A DNA stretch of 41,579 nt from Candidatus Heimdallarchaeota archaeon (GTDB lineage Archaea; Asgardarchaeota; Heimdallarchaeia; Heimdallarchaeales; Kariarchaeaceae): contig WAMJ01000259.1 of assembly GCA_015522385.1 (NCBI GenBank), forward strand, positions 1 to 41,579. Direction: 5' to 3'. Of this stretch, positions 26,064 to 33,868 are shown one piece after another. Made by a program: the position numbers and the translations under genes. Below the pieces are notes generated by a model. That model searched no databases. It saw only the letters and a list, made by a program, of their open reading frames with translations, and had not been told where the DNA came from. Every line of letters starts with the position of its first letter. Positions within the stretch are counted from its first letter, which is position 1.

Positions 26064-26188
26064 ATTAGCACCTTTACCGTGAATTACATCTTCCAATGAC
26101 CCCATCAAAGGGATTGCTCTCATCCACCTCGTACCCATAAGGGGGAACTGAAAACAGGCATATCCTGATCACGGAACTACACGACACC

Positions 26189-26194
26189 TTAAAT
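26189..26194 (+). promoter_or_regulatory. TATA-like element of the GTG-start membrane protein gene
   Basis: TTAAAT centred 25 bases before the GTG at 26217, supporting that start and a leaderless transcript. Confidence 0.5.
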
Positions 26195-26216
26195 CAGAGG
26201 TGTTGAACCCTATACT

Positions 26217-27059
26217 GTGGATCTGTCGATATCTAAGAGCAGAGTTGACCTCCTGATTAGAGTTCTTCTCCTGCTAAATATAGTATTTATCGTATTAACC
26301 GATACCTCTGCCCTGCACAAGCTCTCTCTCGTAGGACAGGGAGTCTGGGCACTGATCGCCTCAATCACTCTCCTGCCTGTCATGGTCTACGTCTACAGGA
26401 CGACAGAGGAGCCCATCGTGCTCCTAGCCATGGTGTTTGCCTACGTCTTGGGTGTCGCGAACATCCTCGACATACCCTCATCCAATATAATATTCAGGGT
26501 CAGCCTCTTGGTTCTTAACATCATAATAGTGTACTACCTTTTCACAAAACTCGACAGGAAGGAACATCTGCTCACCACCTATTTCGCACTCATCACGGTC
26601 GTCACACTTGACCTGCTAATCCAGATCTTCACTATCACCACTATATACATCTCCCTCGTTGTGGAAATCCTCGTTCTCGGTGCACTCCTTATAGCTCTCA
26701 GGAACTACCAACTCATCGATGTCATTATCATAGCTGTGGTGGGAATTATCGGCGCTGTTCTTGGACAGTTCGTCCTCGGGCTCCCCCTCCCAACCACCAT
26801 CGTACGCACCCTGATCTCTCAGATCCTCGGAATCAACTCAGGGTCAATACTCGCAGTGTCCGGTGACATCTTCTTCATGCTGCATCTCGCGGAAATAGCA
26901 GCGTACACCACTGCTCTGCTTATAAAGAAGAAATATAACCTCCTATTCCTTCTCCTAACAGGAATCAGCATGAGCTTCGTCCCACTCGTCCTGATCAGAA
27001 TATACCTCCTCACTGATATATTCCAAACAAACAAGAATATTGACAACGCGGAAGAGTAA
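26217..27059 (+). CDS. Polytopic membrane protein, unknown
   Basis: 280 residues starting at GTG. Roughly eight hydrophobic segments cover most of the chain, beginning with LLIRVLLLLNIVFIVL near 12-27 and ending with FLLLTGISMSFVPLVLIRIYLL. Short loops and few charged residues inside segments. The C-terminus is polar (TNKNIDNAEE). No transporter signature or catalytic motif is visible, and there is no neighbour that explains it. Confidence 0.65.
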   Translation: MDLSISKSRVDLLIRVLLLLNIVFIVLTDTSALHKLSLVGQGVWALIASITLLPVMVYVYRTTEEPIVLLAMVFAYVLGVANILDIPSSNIIFRVSLLVLNIIIVYYLFTKLDRKEHLLTTYFALITVVTLDLLIQIFTITTIYISLVVEILVLGALLIALRNYQLIDVIIIAVVGIIGAVLGQFVLGLPLPTTIVRTLISQILGINSGSILAVSGDIFFMLHLAEIAAYTTALLIKKKYNLLFLLLTGISMSFVPLVLIRIYLLTDIFQTNKNIDNAEE

Positions 27060-27192
27060 GATGCTGGGGAAGAGTAATGAAGCTCAATTGCTTCCTTGGT
27101 AATTGTAGTCAATGAACCCAGTCTCCATAGATACCCTGTAAGGTGTCAACACTCTTCATTTGTGGTCATCCAAACATGAATAACCTGAAAGG

Positions 27193-27199
27193 TTTATTT
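27193..27199 (+). promoter_or_regulatory. TATA-like element of the zinc-ribbon gene
   Basis: TTTATTT centred about 26 bases before the ATG at 27222. Confidence 0.45.
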
Positions 27200-27221
27200 G
27201 CAACACGACTCCCCTTAGACC

Positions 27222-27560
27222 ATGTTCGGCTCACGAAAGAAAATGACCTGCTGGTTCTGCAAGAACCCCCCAGCAGATGGAAACATAGCATTCACTGCCT
27301 CTGACATACTGGATATGCTCAAGGAGAAATTCCCAAACGTCGACCCCGTGGCCCCAATCGACAACACCTGCATATGCACTACATGCGAGGCACTCATGAG
27401 AGGAATCAGTTCTGACTACCTCAAGGCGAAGGAGAAACTCCAGAAAACTGGAGAAAAGATCAAGGCAGGAACTTCCGCACTGGGGAAAATGATCGCCGAG
27501 AAGTCATCAGGACTGAAAGAGAAGGCCGCTAAGATCAAGGAAGAAAGGGAAAACAGCTGA
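27222..27560 (+). CDS. Zinc-ribbon plus coiled-coil small protein
   Basis: 112 residues. Cys10 and Cys13 (C-x2-C) and Cys52 and Cys55 (C-x2-C; Cys50 nearby) can form one zinc ribbon across a 38-residue helical insert. The last 50 residues are a Lys/Glu-rich, Ala-poor coiled-coil-like helix (KEKLQKTGEKIKAGTSALG, GLKEKAAKIKEERENS). I do not recognise a named family; the shape suggests an adaptor or nucleic-acid-binding protein. Lies alone, upstream of the tRNA-Arg pair. Confidence 0.6.
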   Translation: MFGSRKKMTCWFCKNPPADGNIAFTASDILDMLKEKFPNVDPVAPIDNTCICTTCEALMRGISSDYLKAKEKLQKTGEKIKAGTSALGKMIAEKSSGLKEKAAKIKEERENS

Positions 27561-27655
27561 ACTCATCGTCTACAGGAAACGTAGTTCTAAAATATGGGTG
27601 TCAGGAAGACCGCAGTGGGAAAGGAAGAACATCCGACCTCGGAAATTATGCAAAC

Positions 27656-27665
27656 TTAATTATAT
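27656..27665 (+). promoter_or_regulatory. TATA-like element of tRNA-Arg(GCG)
   Basis: TTAATTATAT, about 45 bases before the tRNA 5' end at 27707, so transcription would start about 20 bases before the tRNA. Confidence 0.5.
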
Positions 27666-27706
27666 CGAGAATCCACACTCCAATCAAGGACATATCAGTC
27701 CATACC

Positions 27707-27795
27707 GAGCGATTAGTTCAGTGGAAGAATGCCCGCCTGCGGAATGCTACAATGTAGGAAGCGGGAGGTCGCGAGTTCAAATCTCGCATCGCTCA
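27707..27795 (+). tRNA. tRNA-Arg (anticodon GCG) with 17-nt intron
   Basis: Cloverleaf read by hand. Acceptor GAGCGAT pairs with ATCGCTC; D stem GTTC/GAAT; anticodon stem CCCGC (27732-27736) with GCGGG (27761-27765); T stem GCGAG/CTCGC; discriminator A; no encoded CCA. The anticodon loop is interrupted: intron 27743-27759 lies after position 37, giving a mature loop CTGCGGA with anticodon GCG (Arg CGC/CGU). The precursor forms a bulge-helix-bulge: helix CTGC/GTAG (with one G-U) flanked by three-base bulges GGA and GAA, cut as in canonical archaeal tRNA introns. Mature length 72. Confidence 0.9.
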
Positions 27796-27843
27796 TTGTT
27801 TAATTCACGGATCCAACTGACAGTCATGGGTCCAAGGGAATTA

Positions 27844-27930
27844 TGAGCCAGCTGGGAATTGAACCCAGATCTCAGGTTTGCTCCGAGATTCTCACCGGAG
27901 ACCCGTATACTTCCATTATACTACTGGCCC
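27844..27930 (-). tRNA. tRNA-Arg (anticodon CCG) with 16-nt intron
   Basis: Minus-strand tRNA whose 3' end faces the other tRNA-Arg, 48 bases away. Acceptor GGGCCAG pairs with CTGGCTC (one G-U); anticodon stem CGGGT/ACCTG; T stem CTGGG/CCCAG; discriminator A; no encoded CCA. The intron is 27879-27894, after position 37, giving a mature loop CTCCGGA with anticodon CCG (Arg CGG). Bulge-helix-bulge: CTCC/GGAG helix with bulges GGT and CAA and an inner stem GAG/CTC. Mature length 71. Confidence 0.9.
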
Positions 27931-27970
27931 TTCTGTGGATATCTCCACTGATTATGTTCTGTTCTGAATT

Positions 27971-27978
27971 TTTATAAA
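27971..27978 (-). promoter_or_regulatory. TATA box of tRNA-Arg(CCG)
   Basis: TTTATAAA within GTTTATAAAAATTC on the minus strand, 44 bases before the tRNA 5' end. The best TATA box of the window. It lies between the GTPase stop and the tRNA, so the tRNA has its own promoter. Confidence 0.65.
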
Positions 27979-27985
27979 CTCTCGC

Positions 27986-28477
27986 CTAGGGTGTTAGTGG
28001 TAATATCTGATCGAAGATGAAGTCTATGTTCAGGGCGAATTTTGCGGAGGTCTCTATGTAGAGGTTGTCCACCTTGACGACGGAGTCTACCATTCTCCTG
28101 ATTTTGCTCTTCTGCTGTTCTGTGACGAGGTCCTGCTTGTTGGCGATGACGATGAGTTTTGGGTCTGTCTTAGTGTTGCACACAACTTCCTCCCACCATC
28201 TGCTGAAGCTGTGGATGGTCTCTGGTCGTGACAGGTCAAATACGAAGAGGATGTGTGTTGTCCCTGCGTAGTATCCCTCCCTGATCTTTCTGAACCCGGG
28301 TTGTCCTCCTACGTCCCATATCTGAGTTGTGACATTGTCTCTTCTGTGTACTGAGAATTCTACTCCGAGGGTCATATAATAATTCTCCCTGAACTGATCA
28401 CCTAGGTATCTTCTTCTGAGCGAGGTCTTCCCTACTCGTGGATCACCGACCAAGACGATCTTCTGCTGCACTTTCAT
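27986..28477 (-). CDS. Rab/Ras-like small GTPase
   Basis: 163 residues with a complete GTPase set: G1 GDPRVGKTS (11-19), G2 Thr36 in MTLGVEF, G3 DVGGQP (55-60) with Gln59 at the Ras Gln61 place, G4 NKQD (113-116) and G5 ETSAK (142-146). The Y-x-T-x-G-V-E-F effector region and WDVGGQPGFRKIREGYY resemble the eukaryotic Rab/Ras branch more than Arf or MglA. There is no C-terminal Cys or hypervariable tail, so prenylation is not expected; membrane contact would need a partner such as the longin-Yip1 protein at 4388. ATG start at 28477. No GEF or GAP gene is recognised next to it. Confidence 0.9.
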   Translation of the reverse strand: MKVQQKIVLVGDPRVGKTSLRRRYLGDQFRENYYMTLGVEFSVHRRDNVTTQIWDVGGQPGFRKIREGYYAGTTHILFVFDLSRPETIHSFSRWWEEVVCNTKTDPKLIVIANKQDLVTEQQKSKIRRMVDSVVKVDNLYIETSAKFALNIDFIFDQILPLTP

Positions 28478-28571
28478 CTCATAGGTAGGTTTAATCTGGG
28501 CAGATAAACTCCTTAATCTGGATCGATCCGTATCCGATAATGTCTAATATCATGGGGTCGTATGTGGTTCA

Positions 28572-29435
28572 GTGAATCGAATCCGAATACGGCTGTTGAA
28601 TGTCTCGCGACTTCGTCGAGGGGTCTCTCCGGTTATTGCCACTGTCTTTCTCATTGGGTTATTCGTGGCTGCAATTGGAGCTGTACTGACGATTATCTAC
28701 CCAAATCTTCAGACCATCGATGACCAGATTCAGATTAACAGTACGTCCAGTCACCTTCAGACGCTGGATGATGGATTGCGCGCGTTGCTGGTTCAGTCTT
28801 CAGGTACTGAGAAGCTGATCAAGCTCAGGGCAGAGAGCTCGACGATCATAGGTGACAACGTTTCGACGATGACGATCATCCCGTTCATGAATGGTACAGA
28901 TATGAGCAGCTTTGTGACGTCGATCACCTTTCCACGTATAGTTATTACGAATCCTTTGGCTTCTGATTTGTATAGTCCATTCGAACACCAGTACCTTCGT
29001 GGTACTAATGCTCAGGACTTTTTCAGTCTCAATGAGACGACGATAAGAGACACCCCGTGGTCGATTCTCAATGTCTCTCGTCCCTCGGACAAGCCCATCC
29101 TGAACAGTTCGCTCTCTTATCGGATGATAGTGACCAATGAATTTCAATCTGGGAACTCCATCGTCACGACACTCACCTATGTCAATTTCAATTTTGTAGG
29201 TGCTCTGTTCAAAACGATCGCTACATCCAGTATTAAATTCCAGTACAATGGTGTTATTGAGTCCCCGATCTTTACACGTCTCTACAACACGAATGAAGGT
29301 AACATCAAGCTGTCGCTCTCGACGAAGCTCGTCGGGAACAATGCATTTGTTGAGGTTCCGTTGCGGTTTGCAGGGAGTTCGTTTTACTGGACGCTCAATT
29401 TGAGGTACTATGACGTCAACGTATCCTTCGAATAA
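28572..29435 (+). CDS. Type IV pilin-like exported protein (1)
   Basis: 287 residues from a GTG start. A short basic region (RLRRG, residues 13-17) is followed by VSPVIATVFLIGLFVAAIGAVL, the archaeal type IV pilin/class III signal layout, in which a prepilin peptidase cuts after the R-R-G and the hydrophobic helix then assembles. The rest is a Ser/Thr/Asn-rich beta-like ectodomain with several N-x-S/T sites and no Cys. Near 63-85 a LQTLDDGLRALLVQSSGTEKL segment recalls other archaeal pilin-like surface proteins. Expected to be at or outside the cell membrane. It is followed by a larger protein with a similar N-terminus. No pilus ATPase or platform protein lies in the window. Confidence 0.7.
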   Translation: MNRIRIRLLNVSRLRRGVSPVIATVFLIGLFVAAIGAVLTIIYPNLQTIDDQIQINSTSSHLQTLDDGLRALLVQSSGTEKLIKLRAESSTIIGDNVSTMTIIPFMNGTDMSSFVTSITFPRIVITNPLASDLYSPFEHQYLRGTNAQDFFSLNETTIRDTPWSILNVSRPSDKPILNSSLSYRMIVTNEFQSGNSIVTTLTYVNFNFVGALFKTIATSSIKFQYNGVIESPIFTRLYNTNEGNIKLSLSTKLVGNNAFVEVPLRFAGSSFYWTLNLRYYDVNVSFE

Positions 29436-29496
29436 TCAATTAACTGGATATTAAAAAAATTGTAATAAATATCTAGGTGATTTCTATTCCAAATGC

Positions 29497-29502
29497 TTAA
29501 TA
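29497..29502 (+). promoter_or_regulatory. TATA-like element of the second pilin-like gene
   Basis: TTAATA centred 30 bases before the ATG at 29530, within a 94-base A/T-rich spacer. Confidence 0.4.
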
Positions 29503-29529
29503 GGCCCAAAAGTCATATATTGTTATAAG

Positions 29530-31350
29530 ATGAGAATCCGTCGCGCTATCAGTCCAGTTATATCAAGTATCCTAATGATTGCGTTAATCGTTGCCAGTAC
29601 ATCTGCGGTAATGGTTTTCCTGCAATACTCGGAGAACACTTCCTCTGTGACCTCCGAGGATGGTCCCTCACAGGGTCAAGATACAACTACTGCAAGTTCA
29701 CAGTCGGTGTCTTTTGAGGTTGCTAAGTTTGCCAAGAACCTCAATGACACTTACTACTCAAGTATTGAGCTCAGAGTTGATTATACTGGGCCAGATGCTT
29801 ATATCCTCGTCTATGACGTTGATATCTATGTCGATGGCATCAGACTCGACGACTATTCCGAATGGGTAATTGTCGACTCTGCTGCGGAATACACCACGTC
29901 CAATGGTGAATTCACAGGATATAAGCAACTGGCCAATACTTCAATAGTCTACAAGGTTAACCTTACCGATTCCAGCAATACACTGGCACGTCTTCCTATG
30001 AATACTGGTTTTACATATACCGTTGCATTAGGTGATATAAACGGTGAGATCGTCGAGGTGCTAACAGAGACACACATCTCAGTTAACATCTACAACCCGG
30101 TTGTTTACAACGTCTCTGTACTTCACTATGGTCAAGACATTGATGATCCCGATTCAATGCTTGCTACTATTATTAATATGGTCAAAGAGCTTAATGGATC
30201 CAATAAGTTGTACTACCGTCTGAACAATGAAACCAACGTGTATGATACAAGCGAGGATTTCAATGGTACTGCTATTGCAGAATGGTCGGATCTTATAATC
30301 AACGCGGAATGGGTAGTGAGTACTGACGCGGCTGCGGAGATGATGAAGATTTACCTCTCTGGCAAGCCTATGTTGATGATCGGTAGGGTCATAGAGGATC
30401 TTTATGATGATGATAATGTCGATAACTCTACGACTCAGAGTATTACTGGTGTCTGGTACACACCACACACAAAGGAGTACAAGGAGAAGAAATATTATCT
30501 CACTGGAAGTTACACTTGGGCAAAGACCAACGACTACCTTCTACAGTCACTTCAGGGCTCGATTACCCTTTACGATAATCAGGAATACCTCTGGTCGATC
30601 GGGAAATACGACGACTCAAACAACCAGACGACATCATATGGTATCACCGAGTATCAGATTTACAAGAGGGCAAAGCGATCTCATCCCCCTGAAATTAAAT
30701 GGGCTGGAAATGGATCACTTGTCGTCTCTAAGGCAGCTAACGTCACTGCTTCTAACATCACTCTTGGTGAGGTAATTACCGTGCCGGTTGATGATAGAAT
30801 ATTTGACCAAGCAGAGCGGGATATCCTTGTAAGGAATTCTATCCTTTCACTCCTAGTTGAGACCAATCGTCTAGATCCAATTGGAAAGCTCTCAATCACC
30901 GAGAACAAGTTGACCGATATCACAGTACCTACAAGGAAGAAAAACCCGACCTACTGGTCGTTGCAGGTGTCCTTCCAAGTTCTAGATGCAGATCTACCCA
31001 CAACTGGGCTCAGTCTAGTCTACACGCTTCCCGAGAAGTATAAATACACCAATCCCCACCCTGTGGTCTATATAAGTCGATCAATGGGTTCTACTGTTAG
31101 TCAGTCATTTTCGGTGGTGAGTAAGACTATCACACTTGATCTCTCTACCATCCTCTCTGGAAATCTCAAACAGGGTGAGATTGTCACTCTCCTCTTCACG
31201 GGATTCGGTGAGAAGGTAAGGAACAAGAATAAATGCTACGATTGGACTGCTACCTTAAATTATCAGCAGTTCGACCTTACCTCCCAAGTCTCGGAGCAGA
31301 CATCCCAGATGAAGATTCCTAGTAAGAAGTATCCGTCTTATCTCTGCTAA
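29530..31350 (+). CDS. Large type IV pilin-like exported protein (2)
   Basis: 606 residues, not a named family. The N-terminus (MRIRRAISPVISSILMIALI) is again of archaeal pilin type: basic R-R, then A-I-S-P-V-I and a hydrophobic helix to about 30. The ectodomain starts with a Ser/Thr-rich linker (32-60) and a beta-like domain (65-180). Residues 195-310 (VLHYGQDIDDPDSMLATIINMVKELN... WSDLIINAEWVVS... MIGRVIEDLYDDD) have alternating strand-helix character, like a class I glutamine amidotransferase-like or Rossmann-type fold, so the protein may carry a globular domain on a pilin-like stalk. A last beta domain (460-590) precedes a short KKYPSYLC tail with one Cys. Confidence 0.65.
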   Translation: MRIRRAISPVISSILMIALIVASTSAVMVFLQYSENTSSVTSEDGPSQGQDTTTASSQSVSFEVAKFAKNLNDTYYSSIELRVDYTGPDAYILVYDVDIYVDGIRLDDYSEWVIVDSAAEYTTSNGEFTGYKQLANTSIVYKVNLTDSSNTLARLPMNTGFTYTVALGDINGEIVEVLTETHISVNIYNPVVYNVSVLHYGQDIDDPDSMLATIINMVKELNGSNKLYYRLNNETNVYDTSEDFNGTAIAEWSDLIINAEWVVSTDAAAEMMKIYLSGKPMLMIGRVIEDLYDDDNVDNSTTQSITGVWYTPHTKEYKEKKYYLTGSYTWAKTNDYLLQSLQGSITLYDNQEYLWSIGKYDDSNNQTTSYGITEYQIYKRAKRSHPPEIKWAGNGSLVVSKAANVTASNITLGEVITVPVDDRIFDQAERDILVRNSILSLLVETNRLDPIGKLSITENKLTDITVPTRKKNPTYWSLQVSFQVLDADLPTTGLSLVYTLPEKYKYTNPHPVVYISRSMGSTVSQSFSVVSKTITLDLSTILSGNLKQGEIVTLLFTGFGEKVRNKNKCYDWTATLNYQQFDLTSQVSEQTSQMKIPSKKYPSYLC

Positions 31351-31403
31351 AATCCCCTATTCCCGACAACAAAGTTGAAATTTCATCATGAGAAATACTC
31401 TAC

Positions 31404-33467
31404 ATGGCCAAAATCAGGGTTCTGTTCCTTATTATTTTACTCATCCCTTTGAGCCCCTACCCCACTGTTAGTTCCTTGGAAAGGGAGACAGTATATGACG
31501 ATGCATTATCGTACTACCAGAGTCTGGTTGGTACTAACTGGCAAGAGTTCCGTAATCCAGGTGACGACCAACTGTACTACTCTGTAGCGGGAGGTATAGC
31601 AGGACTGGGTATGCAGCTACTCAGGACAAATGGGACTCTCTCCTTAACAGAGCAGGTTGCGAATGACCTACTGGGTTTTGCACAGGTCAACAATGCGACT
31701 CACACCATATGGAGCGTAAGTGACAATACCACGGAGATAGACTTGGGATATGACTTCGGTCTGTCAGGCATTGCCGCCTTCTACTCGAAACTTGCATTGG
31801 TCACTCAGAATACCACGTATACGGCTGTTGCGTACAGGATTTACTCATCGATTTTGGATCTTTCTACAGTAGACACCAAAATATCTTGGGAGACCAACCT
31901 TACTTACCTCGATGGGAACTATTGGTATGCATTCGACTATTTCACTGATCAGATGGACTTTGCGACGTACACTGGTAGGGCCTTTGGTCCAGTAGGTCTT
32001 GGAGTCTCGATCCTCGACTACGTGGAGGCACCGGGTGCCAACCTCACCTTCGCTCGGGAAGTACTGGATCTTGTCAACACCTTCTTGGCAGAAAGTAGCA
32101 TTGATATAGAAGGATACTCGGTTCTGCCAATCACTGTCGGTGACACCGTTGTCTCTAACTCCAGAGCCTTGGGAGTTTCGGGTATCGGGGAGTACTACTT
32201 CAATTACCTACAGTTCGATAATGACAGTCTGATCCAGTCCAGACTTGAAGGAATGATATCGTGGTTGCTCGATGGGGATAATTACCTTGGTAACCTCTAC
32301 GACGAGACAATCGATCTGGAATCGTACTGGACGGGGCTTGAACTTGGTATCAGTGGAAACTTACGCTTCCTGTCCCTCACCTACGATTCGCTCAACAGTA
32401 CACAACAAGGGAAGGTATTGAATCTATGGAATCTTATTTCCCTGCTCAGGGAAGGGATAAATGGGGGACTTGGCTTCCCTGAATACGTGAATAACGGACA
32501 GAAGATAGACCTAACATCATCTTTGGCCTATGGTACTGCGGGAATTGTCGAAACCCTACTTGGCTTTGAGCAGTTGGTCAATCAAACCAAGGAGCTAAAC
32601 AGGTTAGATCTGTACAGAACCTCGATTCTCAACTCTATTGCTAACTTTTCTGCAGGTCTCTATTACCCAGTTGTTGATGAATACGGGCATGGAGCTTCAG
32701 TTGGTCTTGCTGGTGTTTTGTATCTCTTCACGATATCAACTCTTCCCCTAGTGACGGTGTCTGTATCCTCGGTCAACTTTGGTGAGGTCGAGATTGGTGA
32801 GACATCTCTTGAGACCGTGGTGATTACCAACATTGGATTCAGCATGGCCAACATATCTGTAAACGGCACTACTGATGAGTTCTCTACCAATATGTCTGAC
32901 TTCACTCTCGATGCAGGGAAGTCGGTTCCATTGAATTTAGTTTTTACCCCTCAGAACGAAACTGCACTTACAAATGTGATCTTCCTCCTCATCAATAATG
33001 CCTCCTCAATCGGAATCCAAGTCAGCGGACAGGGTATTGATTCTCCATCGATTACCTCTCTTGGTTTGGGTGAAGGATCGGTCATCGAGGGCACGGTGGA
33101 TCTCACCTTTAATATTACAGACAGCTCCCTCATTAAGGAGGTCAAGCTGAAGATTCTCGATGGCAACGGGGAAAGTGTCCTATCCACAACTCTTGACTCC
33201 ACTACTTCAACATACATCTACTCGTGGGACACAAAGACCGTTGAGAACGCAAATTATACCATTGTGGTTTCAGCGGTGGATATCCACGATAGGATCGGTG
33301 AACTGAGGGTTGACGTCGAGGTGGTCAACCCTGTGACTAAACCCACCGACTTCCTCTCCTCTGATGTCTTCATCTACAGTCTGGTAGGTGCTATTGTGAT
33401 TTTGGCAGTAATTGGAACGGTGCAGACAGTTAACACGATGAGAAAGAGCAAGGTAACTGGGGATTAG
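31404..33467 (+). CDS. Exported LanC-like toroid with ASH-like domain and membrane anchor
   Basis: 687 residues. Signal peptide 4-23, then an alpha/alpha barrel (about 30-445) with seven G-x-x-G-type turns: GGIAGLG (63), GLSGIAA (119), GPVGLG (195), GVSGIGE (257), GISGNLR (315), YGTAGI (376) and HGASVGLAG (429), the hallmark of the LanC-like/six-hairpin fold. LanC zinc ligands sit in C-Y-G and C-H-G; here they read AYG (375-377) and GHG (428-430), so the Cys ligands are gone while His429 remains, and I see no Cys anywhere in the protein. Next comes an ASH/choice-of-anchor-like beta domain (450-545, VNFGEVEIGETSLETVVITN), an Ig-like domain (550-640), and a transmembrane helix 655-676 with a short basic tail. 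Probably a membrane-anchored surface protein; carbohydrate or peptide binding is a guess. Confidence 0.65.
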   Translation: MAKIRVLFLIILLIPLSPYPTVSSLERETVYDDALSYYQSLVGTNWQEFRNPGDDQLYYSVAGGIAGLGMQLLRTNGTLSLTEQVANDLLGFAQVNNATHTIWSVSDNTTEIDLGYDFGLSGIAAFYSKLALVTQNTTYTAVAYRIYSSILDLSTVDTKISWETNLTYLDGNYWYAFDYFTDQMDFATYTGRAFGPVGLGVSILDYVEAPGANLTFAREVLDLVNTFLAESSIDIEGYSVLPITVGDTVVSNSRALGVSGIGEYYFNYLQFDNDSLIQSRLEGMISWLLDGDNYLGNLYDETIDLESYWTGLELGISGNLRFLSLTYDSLNSTQQGKVLNLWNLISLLREGINGGLGFPEYVNNGQKIDLTSSLAYGTAGIVETLLGFEQLVNQTKELNRLDLYRTSILNSIANFSAGLYYPVVDEYGHGASVGLAGVLYLFTISTLPLVTVSVSSVNFGEVEIGETSLETVVITNIGFSMANISVNGTTDEFSTNMSDFTLDAGKSVPLNLVFTPQNETALTNVIFLLINNASSIGIQVSGQGIDSPSITSLGLGEGSVIEGTVDLTFNITDSSLIKEVKLKILDGNGESVLSTTLDSTTSTYIYSWDTKTVENANYTIVVSAVDIHDRIGELRVDVEVVNPVTKPTDFLSSDVFIYSLVGAIVILAVIGTVQTVNTMRKSKVTGD

Positions 33468-33868
33468 AGATCATCAGTTTTTGGATATCCAATTAAGGTC
33501 AGTTTCCCTTTCCCCTTGATGTAAAGAACGGGTACATCCACCTCTTTGCACCTGTGGAGTAGAATTCTATCGAAGGTCAAGACTACCCCCCCTTCTCTTT
33601 TCGCAGTCTTTAGGAGCGCTATGTCTGTCCCTGCATACTCCTGATCGTCCTCGTACAACTCGTAGCGGTCAAGGAGTTGAAGAGCAAGCTTGGCCAATCT
33701 CCTTGTTTTCCCCGGGGCCTCAGTGGCCTCGAAGAGCTCCTCCAGAACTAACTGGTGAATGAGGATCTGGTACTTCTTTGTGATGAATTTCTCTATCTGG
33801 GTATCAAGTGATACCTTCCATTCGATGCTGTGAATCAGGACATTAGTGTCTATGAAGATCTTGATCAT
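33464..33868 (-). CDS. PIN-domain ribonuclease-like protein
   Basis: 134 residues. Starts FIDTNVLIHSIEW (acidic D-T-N, residues 5-17), with a helical middle including ELFEATEA, and a later YAGTDIALLKTAKREGGVVLTFDR with Asp residues that complete the PIN four-acid site (D7, E43 or E44, D82, D99 region). The family sits beside aIF2-gamma in many archaea, where it is often annotated as an FCF1/Nob-like PIN protein. Its ATG overlaps the aIF2-gamma stop (ATGA at 33865-33868), so it is translationally coupled. A ribosome or RNA-processing role is the likely context; no antitoxin neighbour exists, so a VapBC pair is unlikely. Confidence 0.85.
   Translation of the reverse strand: MIKIFIDTNVLIHSIEWKVSLDTQIEKFITKKYQILIHQLVLEELFEATEAPGKTRRLAKLALQLLDRYELYEDDQEYAGTDIALLKTAKREGGVVLTFDRILLHRCKEVDVPVLYIKGKGKLTLIGYPKTDDL

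Noticed and set aside
27598..27846. Open frame of 82 residues over the tRNA region
   Set aside because: It runs through a complete tRNA-Arg with intron and has no coding support.
33464..33868. PIN protein as the toxin of a VapBC pair
   Set aside because: No antitoxin-like gene is adjacent; it is coupled to aIF2-gamma, a conserved archaeal arrangement.
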